Shown here piece after piece: positions 6,277 through 16,676 of a stretch of 35,998 nt of DNA (position 1 is the stretch's first letter; each line of letters begins with the position of its first letter). Source of the stretch: CAYHSW01 sp964431075 (GTDB lineage Bacteria > Patescibacteriota > Microgenomatia > JAMCZE01); the NCBI GenBank assembly GCA_964431075.1, contig CAYSID010000010.1, positions 1 through 35,998 of the forward strand, in the 5' to 3' direction. Position numbers and translations under genes: made by a program. Below the pieces are notes generated by a model that worked only from the letters and a program-made list of their open reading frames with translations, did not search any database and was not told the origin of the DNA.

Positions 6277-7026
6277 ATGAATAAACCTCGAATTGTTGTG
6301 GGGATGGTGACTTATAACGAAGCAAAAAATATCGGGCGGATGATTGACGTTTTAGTTGGCGAGGAGTTTCCGCAAATTAAAGATCACGAAATGATGCTTC
6401 TGGTTATTGATGATTACTCTCCTGATGGAACCGGAAAAATTGTTCGGGAAAAAATGAAGATGTTTAAAAATGTTTATATTTCCGAAGCCCGTAAAATCGG
6501 ATTGGGGGCGGCTTACGCCAGAGGGTTCAGGTACGCTATTGATAAACTTAAGGCTGATGGAGTCATGGAAATGGATGCGGATTTTCAACACGACCCGCGT
6601 GACGTCAAAAGGTTTGTGGCGGAATTTGATAAAGGCGCGGACTATATCATCGGTTCGCGTTATATCTCCACGGGGTCAATCCCTAAAGAATGGAGTTTTG
6701 ACCGGAAATTTTTGTCCATTGTCGGCAATTTAATTTACCGGATTGGGCTTATGTCCTGGGATATTCATGATTTTACAACGGGTTTCCGGCTGGCCAGAAT
6801 TAAAGGATTGCTTGGAACCATTGATTTTGACAAAGTTTTTTCTAAAAAATCATTTACTTACAAAACCCGTCTTATTTATGAAATGAAAAAAAGAGGAGCT
6901 AAAATTGTGGAAATTCCCATTAAGTTCGGGCTTCGGGAAACCGGGGACAGTAAAATGACAACCAACACTTTTTTTGACAGCTTTAAAGTCATTTTTGATA
7001 TATGGAAAGAAAGATTGTCGTTGTAG
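6277..7026 (+). CDS. Dpm1-like polyprenol-phosphate glycosyltransferase (GT2)
   Basis: 249 residues, a single GT-A domain without C-terminal membrane helices. Nucleotide-sugar and metal-binding motifs are VTYNEAKNI (11-19), VIDDYSPDGT (43-52, with D45-D46) and MDADFQHDP (99-107, the DxD-type motif), followed by GSRY and the family's TTGFRL segment. Dpm1-type enzymes move a sugar from GDP- or UDP-sugar to polyprenyl phosphate on the inner membrane face, making donors for GT-C transferases, of which many lie downstream. The sugar (mannose or glucose, for example) cannot be decided. First gene of the long plus-strand operon. Confidence 0.88.
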   Translation: MNKPRIVVGMVTYNEAKNIGRMIDVLVGEEFPQIKDHEMMLLVIDDYSPDGTGKIVREKMKMFKNVYISEARKIGLGAAYARGFRYAIDKLKADGVMEMDADFQHDPRDVKRFVAEFDKGADYIIGSRYISTGSIPKEWSFDRKFLSIVGNLIYRIGLMSWDIHDFTTGFRLARIKGLLGTIDFDKVFSKKSFTYKTRLIYEMKKRGAKIVEIPIKFGLRETGDSKMTTNTFFDSFKVIFDIWKERLSL

Positions 7027-8128
7027 CCCCAACATACAATGAGGAAGAAAATATCGCCGCCTTTATTGAGGCGGTGTCTAAATATCCGGTAACTTTATTA
7101 ATTTCGGATTCGCATTCATCGGATAAAACAAAACAAATTGTTCAAAGTTTAAAAAGTTTAAAGTTTAAAGAGACTCTTTTTTATCTTGATGTCAAAAAGC
7201 GCGGTCTTGGCTTAGGTCTTTCAGAGGGTTTAAACTATGCGGTAGATAAATTAGGAGCGGATGTTTTGATAACCATGGAGGCGGATTTATCCAACGACGT
7301 CTCAAGGCTCCCCGAATTTATAAAAAAGGTAAAAAATTATGACTTGGTGGTTGGGAGCCGGTATGCCAGGGGCGGGGGAGTGGAAAATTGGTCATGGTGG
7401 CGCCGGTTATTGTCCCGGACGGCGAATTTAACTTTATCGCTTATTTCTCTGACTTTTGGCATAAGCGAGTTTACCAACCTTTACCGGGCTTTTGACAAAA
7501 AGGTTTGGGAGGGAATAAAAAATAAAGTTTCCGCCCATAGGGGCTGGCTTTTCGTCCCCGCCTTTATTTTCGAAGCGTTGGGGGCGCAGTTTAAAATTGT
7601 TGAGATTCCCTATATTTTTAGAGATCGGTTTGGGGGAAGATCCAAAATGAAAACTGTTTCTTATACATTGGATTTATTGCGCTACGCCATCCGCTACCGG
7701 TTGAAAAAATCCGCTTCGTTTTTGAAGTTTTTAGTGGTTGGAGGATTGGGTTTTGTAATTAATACCGCAGTTTTGGTTGTCGGTGTCAACTTTGGTATGG
7801 TTCCCGCCAACGCTGGGGCGCTTGGCGCCGAGTTCGCCATAATTTCCAATTTTATTTTAAATAATTTGTGGACTTTTAACGACAGGACAATTAATTCGTG
7901 GAAGACGATTCCGTTTAAATTTTTTCAATTTAATTTTTTATCTTTTGGATCCGCTGTTATTCAATTTTTATTTCTGAAGGCGGGGGAATTGATATTTGGT
8001 TTGGACAGTTATAAGGGCCCAATTATTGACATACCTTATGTAAATTTTTTTAGCTGGTATTTGCTTTTTTACATCGCCGGCGTGGGGGTGGGGTTGGTTT
8101 GGAATTATTTTATGTACAGCAGAGTGAT

Positions 8129-8156
<28 letters not shown>
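7002..8156 (+). CDS. GT2 polyprenol-phosphate glycosyltransferase fused to GtrA domain
   Basis: 384 residues: GT-A domain at about 1-235 and a four-helix GtrA domain at about 240-380 (FLKFLVVGGLGFVINT start). GtrA-like domains are proposed to flip or handle polyprenyl-phosphate sugars, so this fusion may both make and translocate a donor. Two active-site positions are unusual: the common DD after the second strand reads DS (ISDSHSS, D36), and the DxD-type motif is EAD (TMEADLSND, E93-D95). The gene starts 25 bases inside the previous gene and overlaps the next one. An AT-rich GTTTAAA tandem tract (7143-7172) encodes QSLKSLKFKE. Confidence 0.88.
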
Positions 8157-9546
<1,390 letters not shown>

Positions 9547-9554
<8 letters not shown>

Positions 9555-10314
9555 TATTTATCTTTCCGTTGTTGTCCCGTGCTATAACGAAAAAGAGAAT
9601 CTTCAAAGAGGGGCTCTCGCGGGGATAAGGGATTATTTAGAGAAACAAGCATACGTTTGGGAGGTAATCATCGTTAATGACGAGTCAACCGACGGTTCAG
9701 AGATGCTGATTCGGGAGTTTTGTCAAAAAAATCCGGGTTTCAAGTTGGTTAGTATTCAGCACGGTGGTAAGGCAGTGGCAGTATATCGGGGGGTAGAGGA
9801 AGCCCGGGGAGAACTGACGCTGTTTACTGATATGGACCAATCAACTCCGATTTCAGAACTGGACAAGCTAATACCGAAGATTAAAGAGGGGAGTGATATC
9901 GCCATCGGCAGCCGGGGATTGGAAAGAAAAAATTTTACGTTATTTAGAAAACTCGCCTCGTTTGTTTTTCGCAGAATTCGTTTAGCAATTCTTTCATCGC
10001 ATATTATTGACACCCAAGCCGGTTTTAAAATTTTTAGGTCAAGTGTAGCCAAGGAATTGTTTCCCCTACTTTCTGTTATTAGGAAAGCCGGAATCGCGAA
10101 AGGTTGGAAGGTAAGCGCCTTCGACGTGGAATTGCTGACGATTGCCGAGGTAAGGGGCTACAAAGTGTCCGAGGTCCCGATTTTATGGGAAGATCGTGAT
10201 GAGTCAACGGGAAAAGCCCGTAGCCCCAATAAATTCGTCCGGGAATCTCTCGACATGATTCGCGAAGTTTTGCGGGTAAAATACAACAAAACGATGGGAC
10301 ATTATAAAAAATGA
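9547..10314 (+). CDS. Dpm1-like GT2 glycosyltransferase
   Basis: 255 residues from a GTG that overlaps the preceding stop; longer in-frame starts upstream would only read through the neighbour. Motifs: VVVPCYNEKENL, IVNDESTDGS (D45), HGGKAVAVYRGVEEA and LFTDMDQSTP (D95, D97 as the metal-binding pair), then GSRG. The family is the polyprenol-phosphate mannosyl/glucosyltransferase group. In place of the usual Gly-Lys-Gly loop it has HGGKAVAV, a typical variant. It lacks C-terminal helices. The stop overlaps the next ATG (ATGA), coupling it to the GT-C gene that may use its product. Confidence 0.85.
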
Positions 10315-11381
10315 TTTTTGCGTATTTATTTGTTCTGTTTTCATTATCCATCTACTCTTATTCCCAGATTGATCTTAATTTGACTCTTCTTCAAACCCCC
10401 TGGTTTCTAGCCTTTAAAGATTTGGTGATTAATTTGGGTTATTATAATCGTCCCTTATCAACTATATTTTTTTTAATTATTTTATTATTGATGTATTGGT
10501 TTTATTGGAAATTGGTAATTGGTAATTGGAAATTGGTAATTGGCGTTATTGGGGTATTGGCTTTATTGAGTTACCCGTTTCTTTCTCACGATCTCTTTAA
10601 TTATATTTTTGACGCCAGAATAATAACAACTTACCACTTAAATCCTTATTTCTATAAGGCCCTTGATTTTCCGGCTGATGACTGGGTCCGGTTTATGCAC
10701 TGGACGCACCGGACCTATCCCTACGGCCCGGTTTGGCTTTTGATAACCATAATTCCCTCATTTTTGGGCTTCGGGAAATTTATTTTGACTTTACTAAACT
10801 TCAAACTTTTGTTTACCGGAGCGTATTTACTCAACTGCTATTTGGTAAGTAAAATAAATCCCCAAAATCTAAAATTTTTTGCCCTAAACCCGTTAATAAT
10901 TTTGGAGACTCTCTACTCTCCTCATAATGAGGCTTTAATGTTAACCTTTTTCCTTTTAGGGGTTTACTTTTCTAAAAACAAAGTTTTAATGCTGGTAAGT
11001 TTATTGCTTTCCGGCGGGGTTAAATTCATCACCTGGCTGGCAATCCCCCCGCTATTGTCGATTGATAAAGTTAATGCACGTGCTATGTCTTTATCAATAG
11101 TGTTGATTTCTCTGGGTTTGGTGCCGGTTATTCTTGGGCGGGAAATGTATCCCTGGTATTTGGTGACCATAATTGGCTTGGCGGCCCTTACCGATAATAA
11201 AAATCTGCAAAAATTTCTCGGGATCTTTTCTTTTGGTCTGCTTTTGCGCTATGTCCTGTATTTATACACCGGCCTTTATTCATCCGAAACAATCCTTGCT
11301 CAAAACACGATTACCGTTACTTTTATTTTTATTGCTCTTTTAACTGCTTTACATCGCTCTTTTACTGCGGGAAGGAATTAA
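10311..11381 (+). CDS. GT-C membrane glycosyltransferase (GT87/MptB-like)
   Basis: 356 residues with about ten membrane helices. The loop SHDLFNYIFDARI...NPY and the later YPYGPVWLL segment match the pattern of GT87-like polyprenyl-phosphate-mannose-dependent enzymes, where the Asp in the first outer loop is catalytic. Donor and acceptor are unknown. Two sequence oddities lie inside the frame: an ATTGG-type tandem tract (10504-10543) encoding the repeated WKLVIGNWKLVIG, and a 38-bp dyad (11061-11098). The last 20 bases overlap the convergent gene on the other strand. Confidence 0.72.
   Translation: MIFAYLFVLFSLSIYSYSQIDLNLTLLQTPWFLAFKDLVINLGYYNRPLSTIFFLIILLLMYWFYWKLVIGNWKLVIGVIGVLALLSYPFLSHDLFNYIFDARIITTYHLNPYFYKALDFPADDWVRFMHWTHRTYPYGPVWLLITIIPSFLGFGKFILTLLNFKLLFTGAYLLNCYLVSKINPQNLKFFALNPLIILETLYSPHNEALMLTFFLLGVYFSKNKVLMLVSLLLSGGVKFITWLAIPPLLSIDKVNARAMSLSIVLISLGLVPVILGREMYPWYLVTIIGLAALTDNKNLQKFLGIFSFGLLLRYVLYLYTGLYSSETILAQNTITVTFIFIALLTALHRSFTAGRN
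10504..10543 (+). repeat. AATTGG-type tandem tract inside the GT87-like gene
   Basis: Five ATTGG units alternate as GGAAATTGGTAATTGG repeats. They stay in frame and encode WKLVIG twice. The tract sits between two predicted helices. Similar short AT-rich tracts occur in other genes of this window (7143, 30349, 31241, 32110). Confidence 0.7.
11061..11098. repeat. 38-bp dyad centred on GCACGTGC
   Basis: ATTGATAAAG and CTTTATCAAT form perfect 10-bp arms placed symmetrically 15 bases each side of the palindromic core GCACGTGC (11076-11083). It is in frame within the GT-C gene (IDKVNARAMSLSI). The same core is the centre of the dyad at 16542-16577. Confidence 0.6.
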
Positions 11382-12921
11382 TATAACCCAGCTCCTGAAG
11401 TTTTTGGAAATAGACCGGGGCGACTTCCTTGCGGAAATTAAAATCGTCGTCAAAATTAAAGTCTTTTTGTTTTGGGTCATTAAATTTATATCCGGTTAGG
11501 CGGGTGTAGTTCTCATCAAGAAATCTTACAAAAAACTCGTTGAAGGCCGAAGACTGGCCGAAGGCGGAGTAATCACGGCGAAAGACGATAATATCAGGTT
11601 TTTTAGTGATAAAATCAGTCAAAATTTCACTCTTAATTTTATCAATCCCGCCGAATTGGGGAAGAATCCAATGATAAATGGAGGGGAATTTACAGTTGGA
11701 GTAATACATTTCTTCAAATTCAAACGGGCCGACCCAACAGTAGTCGTCTTTAGTAAACAGCTTATTAAAAATCGGAGCGACGACCGGCCGGTCGTAAATT
11801 AAGGGAGCTTCTCCCATATACCGAGTGTAATTCAAGCGCCAGAAATCGGAAACTAAAAACATGCCAGCGAAAAACCAAAAGAACCCAAGGATAAATATTA
11901 GAACCGGATAAGTCTTTTGTTTAAAGAGAAAGAAAGCATTAAATAGAGTTAAGACGAAATAAACGGCCATTTGGTAATCAGTGACCCGGACATCGCCGAT
12001 GTTCCCGCGGGCGTTGACATACACAATAACCAAGAAACAAGAAACAAGTAACAAAAACTTTCGTTTTAATAATAAATATAACCAAAAGATGGTGTTGGTT
12101 ACTGCTAGAGTGGCGGTAATAGGAAAACGAAAATCAGTTCCTTTAAGGCCGGCTAAAAGCGGCTGGTATTGGTTAATAAAATTATTCATGATGACGACCA
12201 TATAACGGATCGGGTTAAAAGATGACGACCCGATCGGACGGGGGTAGTTATAAATGTAGTAACTTTTGTTATAGTTAATTTCCTGATATAAAAAGTTGGG
12301 AATCGAGCCGGTAATAAGCAAATAAAAACCAAAAATTAAATAGGGAACGGAAAATATTATTAAAAAATTTCTGACTTTTTTAGAGTAAATCAGGGTAAAC
12401 AAAGCCAAGAACCCGACGGCGTACAAATAAGTTGGCGAGTTTAAAACGGTTAGAGAGGAAAAAATAGAAATTATCCATAAATCTTTATTCTCAAGTTTCT
12501 CGTTTTGAAAACTTTTATATAAAAACAATCCGTAAGCTGGGAGTAAAAAGAGAGCACTTAAAGTGTCCGCCAAAAGCATCTGACCCCAGAAAAAAGGCAT
12601 GCAAATTGCCAAAGCCAAAACAAAGATTGGGGAAACATATTTTTTCAGGATTTTTTGAATAATAAAAAGCAAAATAAAATAAACGATGGCTAAAACGAGG
12701 CGAAATTTAACAAACGACGTCCCGCTGAAAATATTTATGAGTGCCGCCAGAAAGTAGGAAATGGGCCCGTGGTGAGAGAAAAAACCGCTGTAAGGAAAAA
12801 GCCCTTGCAAAATCAATTTGCCGCCCAAAATATTATCAAACTCGTCGGGGTAGGATGCATAGAGAGCATTAGTTATGAGGGTAATAAATAATGCCGCAAG
12901 TAGAAAAATGCGAGTCCGCAT
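11362..12921 (-). CDS. GT39-like membrane glycosyltransferase
   Basis: 519 residues. After the first helix comes the acidic loop YPDEFDN (D26, E27), then HHGPISYF, about eleven further helices, and a soluble C-terminal part from about 390. This layout is that of GT-C transferases acting on the outer membrane face with lipid-linked sugar donors. It is the only intact transferase of the region on the minus strand besides the one at 20837. The 3' end overlaps the convergent plus-strand gene by 20 bases, and the 5' end overlaps the C-terminal remnant of a YfhO pseudogene. Confidence 0.8.
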   Translation of the reverse strand: MRTRIFLLAALFITLITNALYASYPDEFDNILGGKLILQGLFPYSGFFSHHGPISYFLAALINIFSGTSFVKFRLVLAIVYFILLFIIQKILKKYVSPIFVLALAICMPFFWGQMLLADTLSALFLLPAYGLFLYKSFQNEKLENKDLWIISIFSSLTVLNSPTYLYAVGFLALFTLIYSKKVRNFLIIFSVPYLIFGFYLLITGSIPNFLYQEINYNKSYYIYNYPRPIGSSSFNPIRYMVVIMNNFINQYQPLLAGLKGTDFRFPITATLAVTNTIFWLYLLLKRKFLLLVSCFLVIVYVNARGNIGDVRVTDYQMAVYFVLTLFNAFFLFKQKTYPVLIFILGFFWFFAGMFLVSDFWRLNYTRYMGEAPLIYDRPVVAPIFNKLFTKDDYCWVGPFEFEEMYYSNCKFPSIYHWILPQFGGIDKIKSEILTDFITKKPDIIVFRRDYSAFGQSSAFNEFFVRFLDENYTRLTGYKFNDPKQKDFNFDDDFNFRKEVAPVYFQKLQELGYINSFPQ

Positions 12922-13456
12922 ATTGCCGTTATGCTTATTATAGCACCGATTTTTAAGGATAGCGGGTCGTACTTGAAAATAACGGTATAATTTCCGGCAG
13001 GAACGGGTATGACCCGAAAACTATAGTTCGCCCGGTAAATTTTAGTTTCTGTGTTATTGACAAAAGCTTTCTGGCCCGGACAATAATTCTTTGATGACGG
13101 TGCGGGCAATGATGACTGCTTCCCGGGACCGGGTAATTACAAATCCGGAGAAATCGAAGGCGAAAGCCCTGAATAATTGGGCGATTGAGCCAAATTTTTG
13201 TGATTTTAAGTACAAAAAACAAAAAAAAAGATCCCAATAATGGGGGAAGAATTATTAAAAAATTCCAGGGCAGATGAGTTGCGGGATAAAAAATTGGCGA
13301 GCCGGGGAATTTTTATGTTGGCCGGGGAGAGTAAAAATGGGCCAGATAATTAGTCGGCAGAGCAATTTTATTATCAAAAATTACGCCTTTGTAAATAACG
13401 GCTAAAAAGAGGATAATAAATGCAATAAAAAAATGAAAAAGTGCCGGTTTTGCCAT
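12873..13456 (-). pseudogene. Decayed YfhO-like gene
   Basis: Three pieces in the right order are visible on the minus strand. At 13456-13313 an N-terminal helix and loop read from ATG (MAKPALFHFF, IYKGVIFDNKIALPTNYLAHF) to TAA, matching the FKGLIPFPGDLLVSFFFPW region of the intact paralogue at 14301. At about 13270-13190 there is an isolated hydrophobic helix. At about 13109-12873 the C-terminal beta domain and last helix remain (KAFVNNTETKIYRANYSF, VPAG), nearly identical to KAFVNGVETKIYRANYSF of the paralogue, but the preceding YYxGW has become YCPGQ. About three quarters of the ~750-residue protein is missing. The 5' end overlaps the methyltransferase start. Confidence 0.75.
12937..12945 (-). 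promoter_or_regulatory. Extended -10 promoter for the minus-strand GT39 gene
   Basis: Minus strand TGCTATAAT (plus-strand attatagca) is an extended -10 element with perfect TATAAT, 15 bases before the ATG at 12921. It lies within the C-terminal coding remnant of the YfhO pseudogene. Confidence 0.4.
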
Positions 13457-14323
13457 AGTGAACTTGTTGAACTATTATGTCTCGCAACGGCAAAAAAAAC
13501 CGCCAGATCTTCGTCTGAATTTACCTGCACGAACTGCGGGTTTGGAATTCATGGCCCAATTGTCAGGTGCCCCGAATGTGAGATTATTTATGTGGATGAG
13601 CGAAACGACCAAAAAGAAATCAGCGCTTATTACGAAATCGCCGAAGATCCGTTGTATTTTTTGGAGCAACCTGCCCGGAGAAGGACGTTTGAGCGGTATC
13701 TAACACAGTTAAAATTGACTTTTTCCAAAAAAGGCAAGTTATTGGATGTGGGGACTAACACCGGGTTATTCGTTAAGGTGGCCAAAGATGACGGATGGGA
13801 CGCTCACGGAGTAGAACCTAACCGGTGGGCGGTCGAATACGCCCGGAAAAATTACGGGCTTAAAATAATCAACCGGCCGTTTGAGGAAAAGAATTTTGAA
13901 AAAGAAAGTTTTGATGTCATTACTATGTGGGACGTTATCGAACATTTTACCGATCCGGTAGCGGAAATGCAAAAAATTTTTAATTTACTAAAACCCGGCG
14001 GGGTGTTTGCCTTTTCGACGGTTGATCCCCGGTCGCAGATGGCAAGATTTTTTGGAACGAAATGGTCGTGGTACATGGAGATGCACAAAGTTTTTTTCTC
14101 CCGTCCCGCGGCAAAATATTATCTTGAAAAAACCGGGTTTACAAAAATAATCTTCAAGCGCCACTTCCGGTATCTTTCTCTCGGCTACCTTGCCACCCGG
14201 GCAGCTGCCATCAATCCGAAATTATCCTCTTTTTTGTCATTGGTAATTGGAAACTTGTCTTTAGCAAAACTGGTGGTTCCCTACTGGGCCAACGATCTCT
14301 ATGATTGTTATGCTTTTAAATAA
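13433..14323 (+). CDS. Class I SAM-dependent methyltransferase with zinc-ribbon N-terminus
   Basis: 296 residues. The N-terminus has three CxxC-type pairs (CRFC, CTNC, CPEC), probably a zinc ribbon of about 55 residues. A Rossmann methyltransferase domain follows: LLDVGTNTGLFV (motif I), GVEPN (acidic residue binding the ribose), DVITMWDVIEHFTDP (motif IV) and LLKPGGVFAF. The family is Methyltransf_23-like and often occurs in glycan clusters, where it methylates sugars or other cell-envelope groups. The acceptor is unknown. It begins the second plus-strand stretch and overlaps the YfhO gene downstream, so they are likely co-expressed. Confidence 0.85.
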   Translation: MKKCRFCHSELVELLCLATAKKTARSSSEFTCTNCGFGIHGPIVRCPECEIIYVDERNDQKEISAYYEIAEDPLYFLEQPARRRTFERYLTQLKLTFSKKGKLLDVGTNTGLFVKVAKDDGWDAHGVEPNRWAVEYARKNYGLKIINRPFEEKNFEKESFDVITMWDVIEHFTDPVAEMQKIFNLLKPGGVFAFSTVDPRSQMARFFGTKWSWYMEMHKVFFSRPAAKYYLEKTGFTKIIFKRHFRYLSLGYLATRAAAINPKLSSFLSLVIGNLSLAKLVVPYWANDLYDCYAFK

Positions 14324-16577
14324 ATTAAAAGACCATTGGCGGGCGATGGCGGTGTTTGCCGTTGCCAATATGGTCATGTTTTGGCCGGTCTATTTCAAAG
14401 GCCTGATTCCGTTTCCCGGCGACCTTTTGGTTTCCTTTTTCTTTCCCTGGTCAAGCGGGGGATTTGCCGGTTTTGATCCCTGGACGACCCATAAAGAATA
14501 TCTGGCGGCGGACGCTGTAAGACAAATGTTTGTCTGGAAATCCTTGGGGTTTTCTCTTTGGAACCCTTACAATTTTTCCGGATCGTTTTTATTCGCCAAT
14601 CTCCAATCATCACTCCTGTTTCCCGGTCTTTGGATTCCTAACGTGGTAGTCGTAATGACAATCTTTGGTTTTTTTACTTATTTATTTTTAAGATCTTTAA
14701 AACTTTCCTCCCCTGCCGCCATTTTTGGAGGACTGGCGGCCGCCAATATTTCTTACCTTACCGGCTGGCAGGAAATATTGGTGAATTGTCAATCGGCTTT
14801 ATTTCTTCCTCTGATTTTACTTCTAATTAATAAAAACAAAATTGTGTGGTCGAGTATTTTCCTAGCTTTTTCAATTTTCGGTGGTCATGTCCAAACAACG
14901 GTTTATGTTTATTTAATTGCCGGGCTGTTTGCGATTTATAAGAAAAATTTATTTAGTTTTTTAGTTACTTGTTTGTTGTCAGTTGGATTAGCAGCTGTGC
15001 AACTTATCCCGACAATAGAAGCTTATTTTTATTCTGCCCGGGAAGCTGCGGCAAATACCACTTTGATTACCAGAACGCTTTTCCCGTTACAAGGACTAAT
15101 AACTTATTTTGCCTCTGATTTTTTTGGCAATACGGCAACAAATAATTTGCAGCAAATAATTTTTAATTATGCCGATGCTCGGTCATATATTGGTTTAGTT
15201 GCGGGGGCATTTTCATTATTTTCTCTTTATCGACTTCGCGAATCATCGGTTAGGTTTTTTATATTTTTAGCGGGTTTGGGATTATTATTTGCCACCTGGC
15301 CTTTAGGACTAGTTTTTAATTTTTTACATGTCCCGGTTTTATCCTCTGTTATCCCGGCAAGAATGATAATGGTCGCTTTATTTGCCTGTGCAATTCTTTC
15401 CGCCTATGGGTATGAATATTTAGTAAAAAACAAATTAAAAGTAAAGCCTTTAATTTTTACCGCCCTTGTTTTCGCCGGTTTATGGCTTTATGTTTTAATT
15501 TTCAGAACCCCCGAAACTCTGGTCTCAAGAAATAATCTAATAATTCCGTCACTGACATTTTTTTGCCTGTGTTTCCTATTTTTTTTAAAAGATAAATGGC
15601 CAAAGCTCGTTTTAATTGGTATTTTTGCTCTTGCTATTTTTGAACCCGGCTATTATTTTGTCAAACACCAGCCGTTTTCTAGCCCGAAGTTTATTTTTCC
15701 GTCTCACCCCGTTTTTAATTTTTTAAAGAGAGTTGCCCCGGACCGGTTTTTTGGTTATGGAACGGCCCGAATTGATACGAATTTCGCCACTTACTACCGG
15801 GTTTTTGATCCGAACGGGTATGACCCTTTGTACATTAAGAGATACGGAGAAATAATTTATTCTGTCAAAGACGGTAAATACCACCCCCAAAGCATTCCCC
15901 GATCCGACGCCAGTTTTACAGATGAGGATAGTTTTTATCGCAACCGGTTATTCGATTTATTAGGGGTTAAATATATCTTAGACAAAGAGGATATGCCGGC
16001 TGATGATTGGAAACCGGATCTTGGTAAATTTTCTCCTGATAAATATAGAGTCGCCTGGCATGTCAATAAATGGTCAGCTTTTGAACGGCTTTCCGTTTTA
16101 CCCCGGGCGTTTTTAGCTAATGATTATATTGTCGAAACCGACCCGCAGAAAATCTTGGATAAAATTTACGATCCCAATTTTGATTTACGAAAAACTTTGA
16201 TTCTTGAAGAATCTGTTGTAGGATCGAACCCTGCACAGTTGCAGGGTTCGACCCTGTCGAAATCAAAAATTATTTCTTACGAACCCAATCGCGTGGTCAT
16301 TCAAACTCAATCCGACTCTCCAAAACTTTTATTTTTATCGGACAATTATTATGTTGGCTGGAAGGCATTTGTCAATGGCGTGGAAACAAAAATCTACCGT
16401 GCTAATTATTCTTTCCGTGCCGTCCCTGTCCCCGCCGGCGCCAACGAAGTTATCTTTATCTACGACCCCTTGTCATTTAAAGTTGGAGTAGGGATTTCTA
16501 TTATTTCTGTCCTAATTTTGCTGGGTTTTACTATAAAAAATCTAACCAAAAATCCGCACGTGCGAAAAATTGGTTAG
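14301..16577 (+). CDS. YfhO-family membrane glycosyltransferase-like protein
   Basis: 758 residues: first helix at 15-33, the loop PFPGDLLVSFFFPW, many further helices, then a soluble extracytoplasmic part from about 470 and a final helix near 735-752. The C-terminal beta domain holds YYVGWKAFVNGVETKI and VPVPAG. YfhO proteins are GT-C-like and are linked to glycosylation of wall polymers or lipids (B. subtilis YfhO has been linked to lipoteichoic acid glycosylation). ATG at 14310 is an alternative start. Two palindromes lie in frame: 16224-16251 (SNPAQLQGS, absent from the paralogue at 27882) and 16542-16577, which encodes the last residues and the stop. Confidence 0.8.
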   Translation: MIVMLLNKLKDHWRAMAVFAVANMVMFWPVYFKGLIPFPGDLLVSFFFPWSSGGFAGFDPWTTHKEYLAADAVRQMFVWKSLGFSLWNPYNFSGSFLFANLQSSLLFPGLWIPNVVVVMTIFGFFTYLFLRSLKLSSPAAIFGGLAAANISYLTGWQEILVNCQSALFLPLILLLINKNKIVWSSIFLAFSIFGGHVQTTVYVYLIAGLFAIYKKNLFSFLVTCLLSVGLAAVQLIPTIEAYFYSAREAAANTTLITRTLFPLQGLITYFASDFFGNTATNNLQQIIFNYADARSYIGLVAGAFSLFSLYRLRESSVRFFIFLAGLGLLFATWPLGLVFNFLHVPVLSSVIPARMIMVALFACAILSAYGYEYLVKNKLKVKPLIFTALVFAGLWLYVLIFRTPETLVSRNNLIIPSLTFFCLCFLFFLKDKWPKLVLIGIFALAIFEPGYYFVKHQPFSSPKFIFPSHPVFNFLKRVAPDRFFGYGTARIDTNFATYYRVFDPNGYDPLYIKRYGEIIYSVKDGKYHPQSIPRSDASFTDEDSFYRNRLFDLLGVKYILDKEDMPADDWKPDLGKFSPDKYRVAWHVNKWSAFERLSVLPRAFLANDYIVETDPQKILDKIYDPNFDLRKTLILEESVVGSNPAQLQGSTLSKSKIISYEPNRVVIQTQSDSPKLLFLSDNYYVGWKAFVNGVETKIYRANYSFRAVPVPAGANEVIFIYDPLSFKVGVGISIISVLILLGFTIKNLTKNPHVRKIG
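16224..16251. repeat. 28-bp hairpin element inside YfhO gene
   Basis: Perfect 12-bp arms TCGAACCCTGCA and TGCAGGGTTCGA flank a four-base loop. It is in frame and encodes SNPAQLQGS. The YfhO paralogue at 27882 goes directly from VSGNS to KIISYEPN here, so this looks like an insertion. A partial third arm (CCCTGTCGA) follows immediately. Confidence 0.65.
16542..16577. repeat. 36-bp dyad centred on GCACGTGC at YfhO stop
   Basis: CTAACCAA and TTGGTTAG are placed symmetrically around CGCACGTGCG. The final TAG of the palindrome is the YfhO stop codon. Flanking A and T runs mean it might also act as a weak bidirectional terminator. Confidence 0.6.
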
Positions 16578-16597
16578 AATGAGAAATGAGAAATAGA

Positions 16598-16620
16598 TTC
16601 GCAGGAGTTACACCTGCGAA
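16598..16620. repeat. Palindromic element B, copy 1
   Basis: TTCGCAGG and CCTGCGAA flank the loop AGTTACA. The whole 23 bases match exactly, in reverse orientation, the element at 30165-30187. The 3' arm is partly duplicated just downstream (CACCTGCGAAT at 16623-16633). This copy is intergenic. Confidence 0.75.
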
Positions 16621-16664
16621 TTCACCTGCGAATTTAACTCAATAGAAGAATTTTAAAAAAGTAG

Positions 16665-16670
16665 TAGAAT
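16665..16670 (+). promoter_or_regulatory. Leaderless -10 box of the PTPS-related gene
   Basis: TAGAAT ends exactly six bases before the ATG at 16677, the same geometry as three other genes in the window. No clear -35 box is seen. It follows the cluster of palindromes at 16542-16633. Confidence 0.35.
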
Positions 16671-16676
16671 AGTTTG

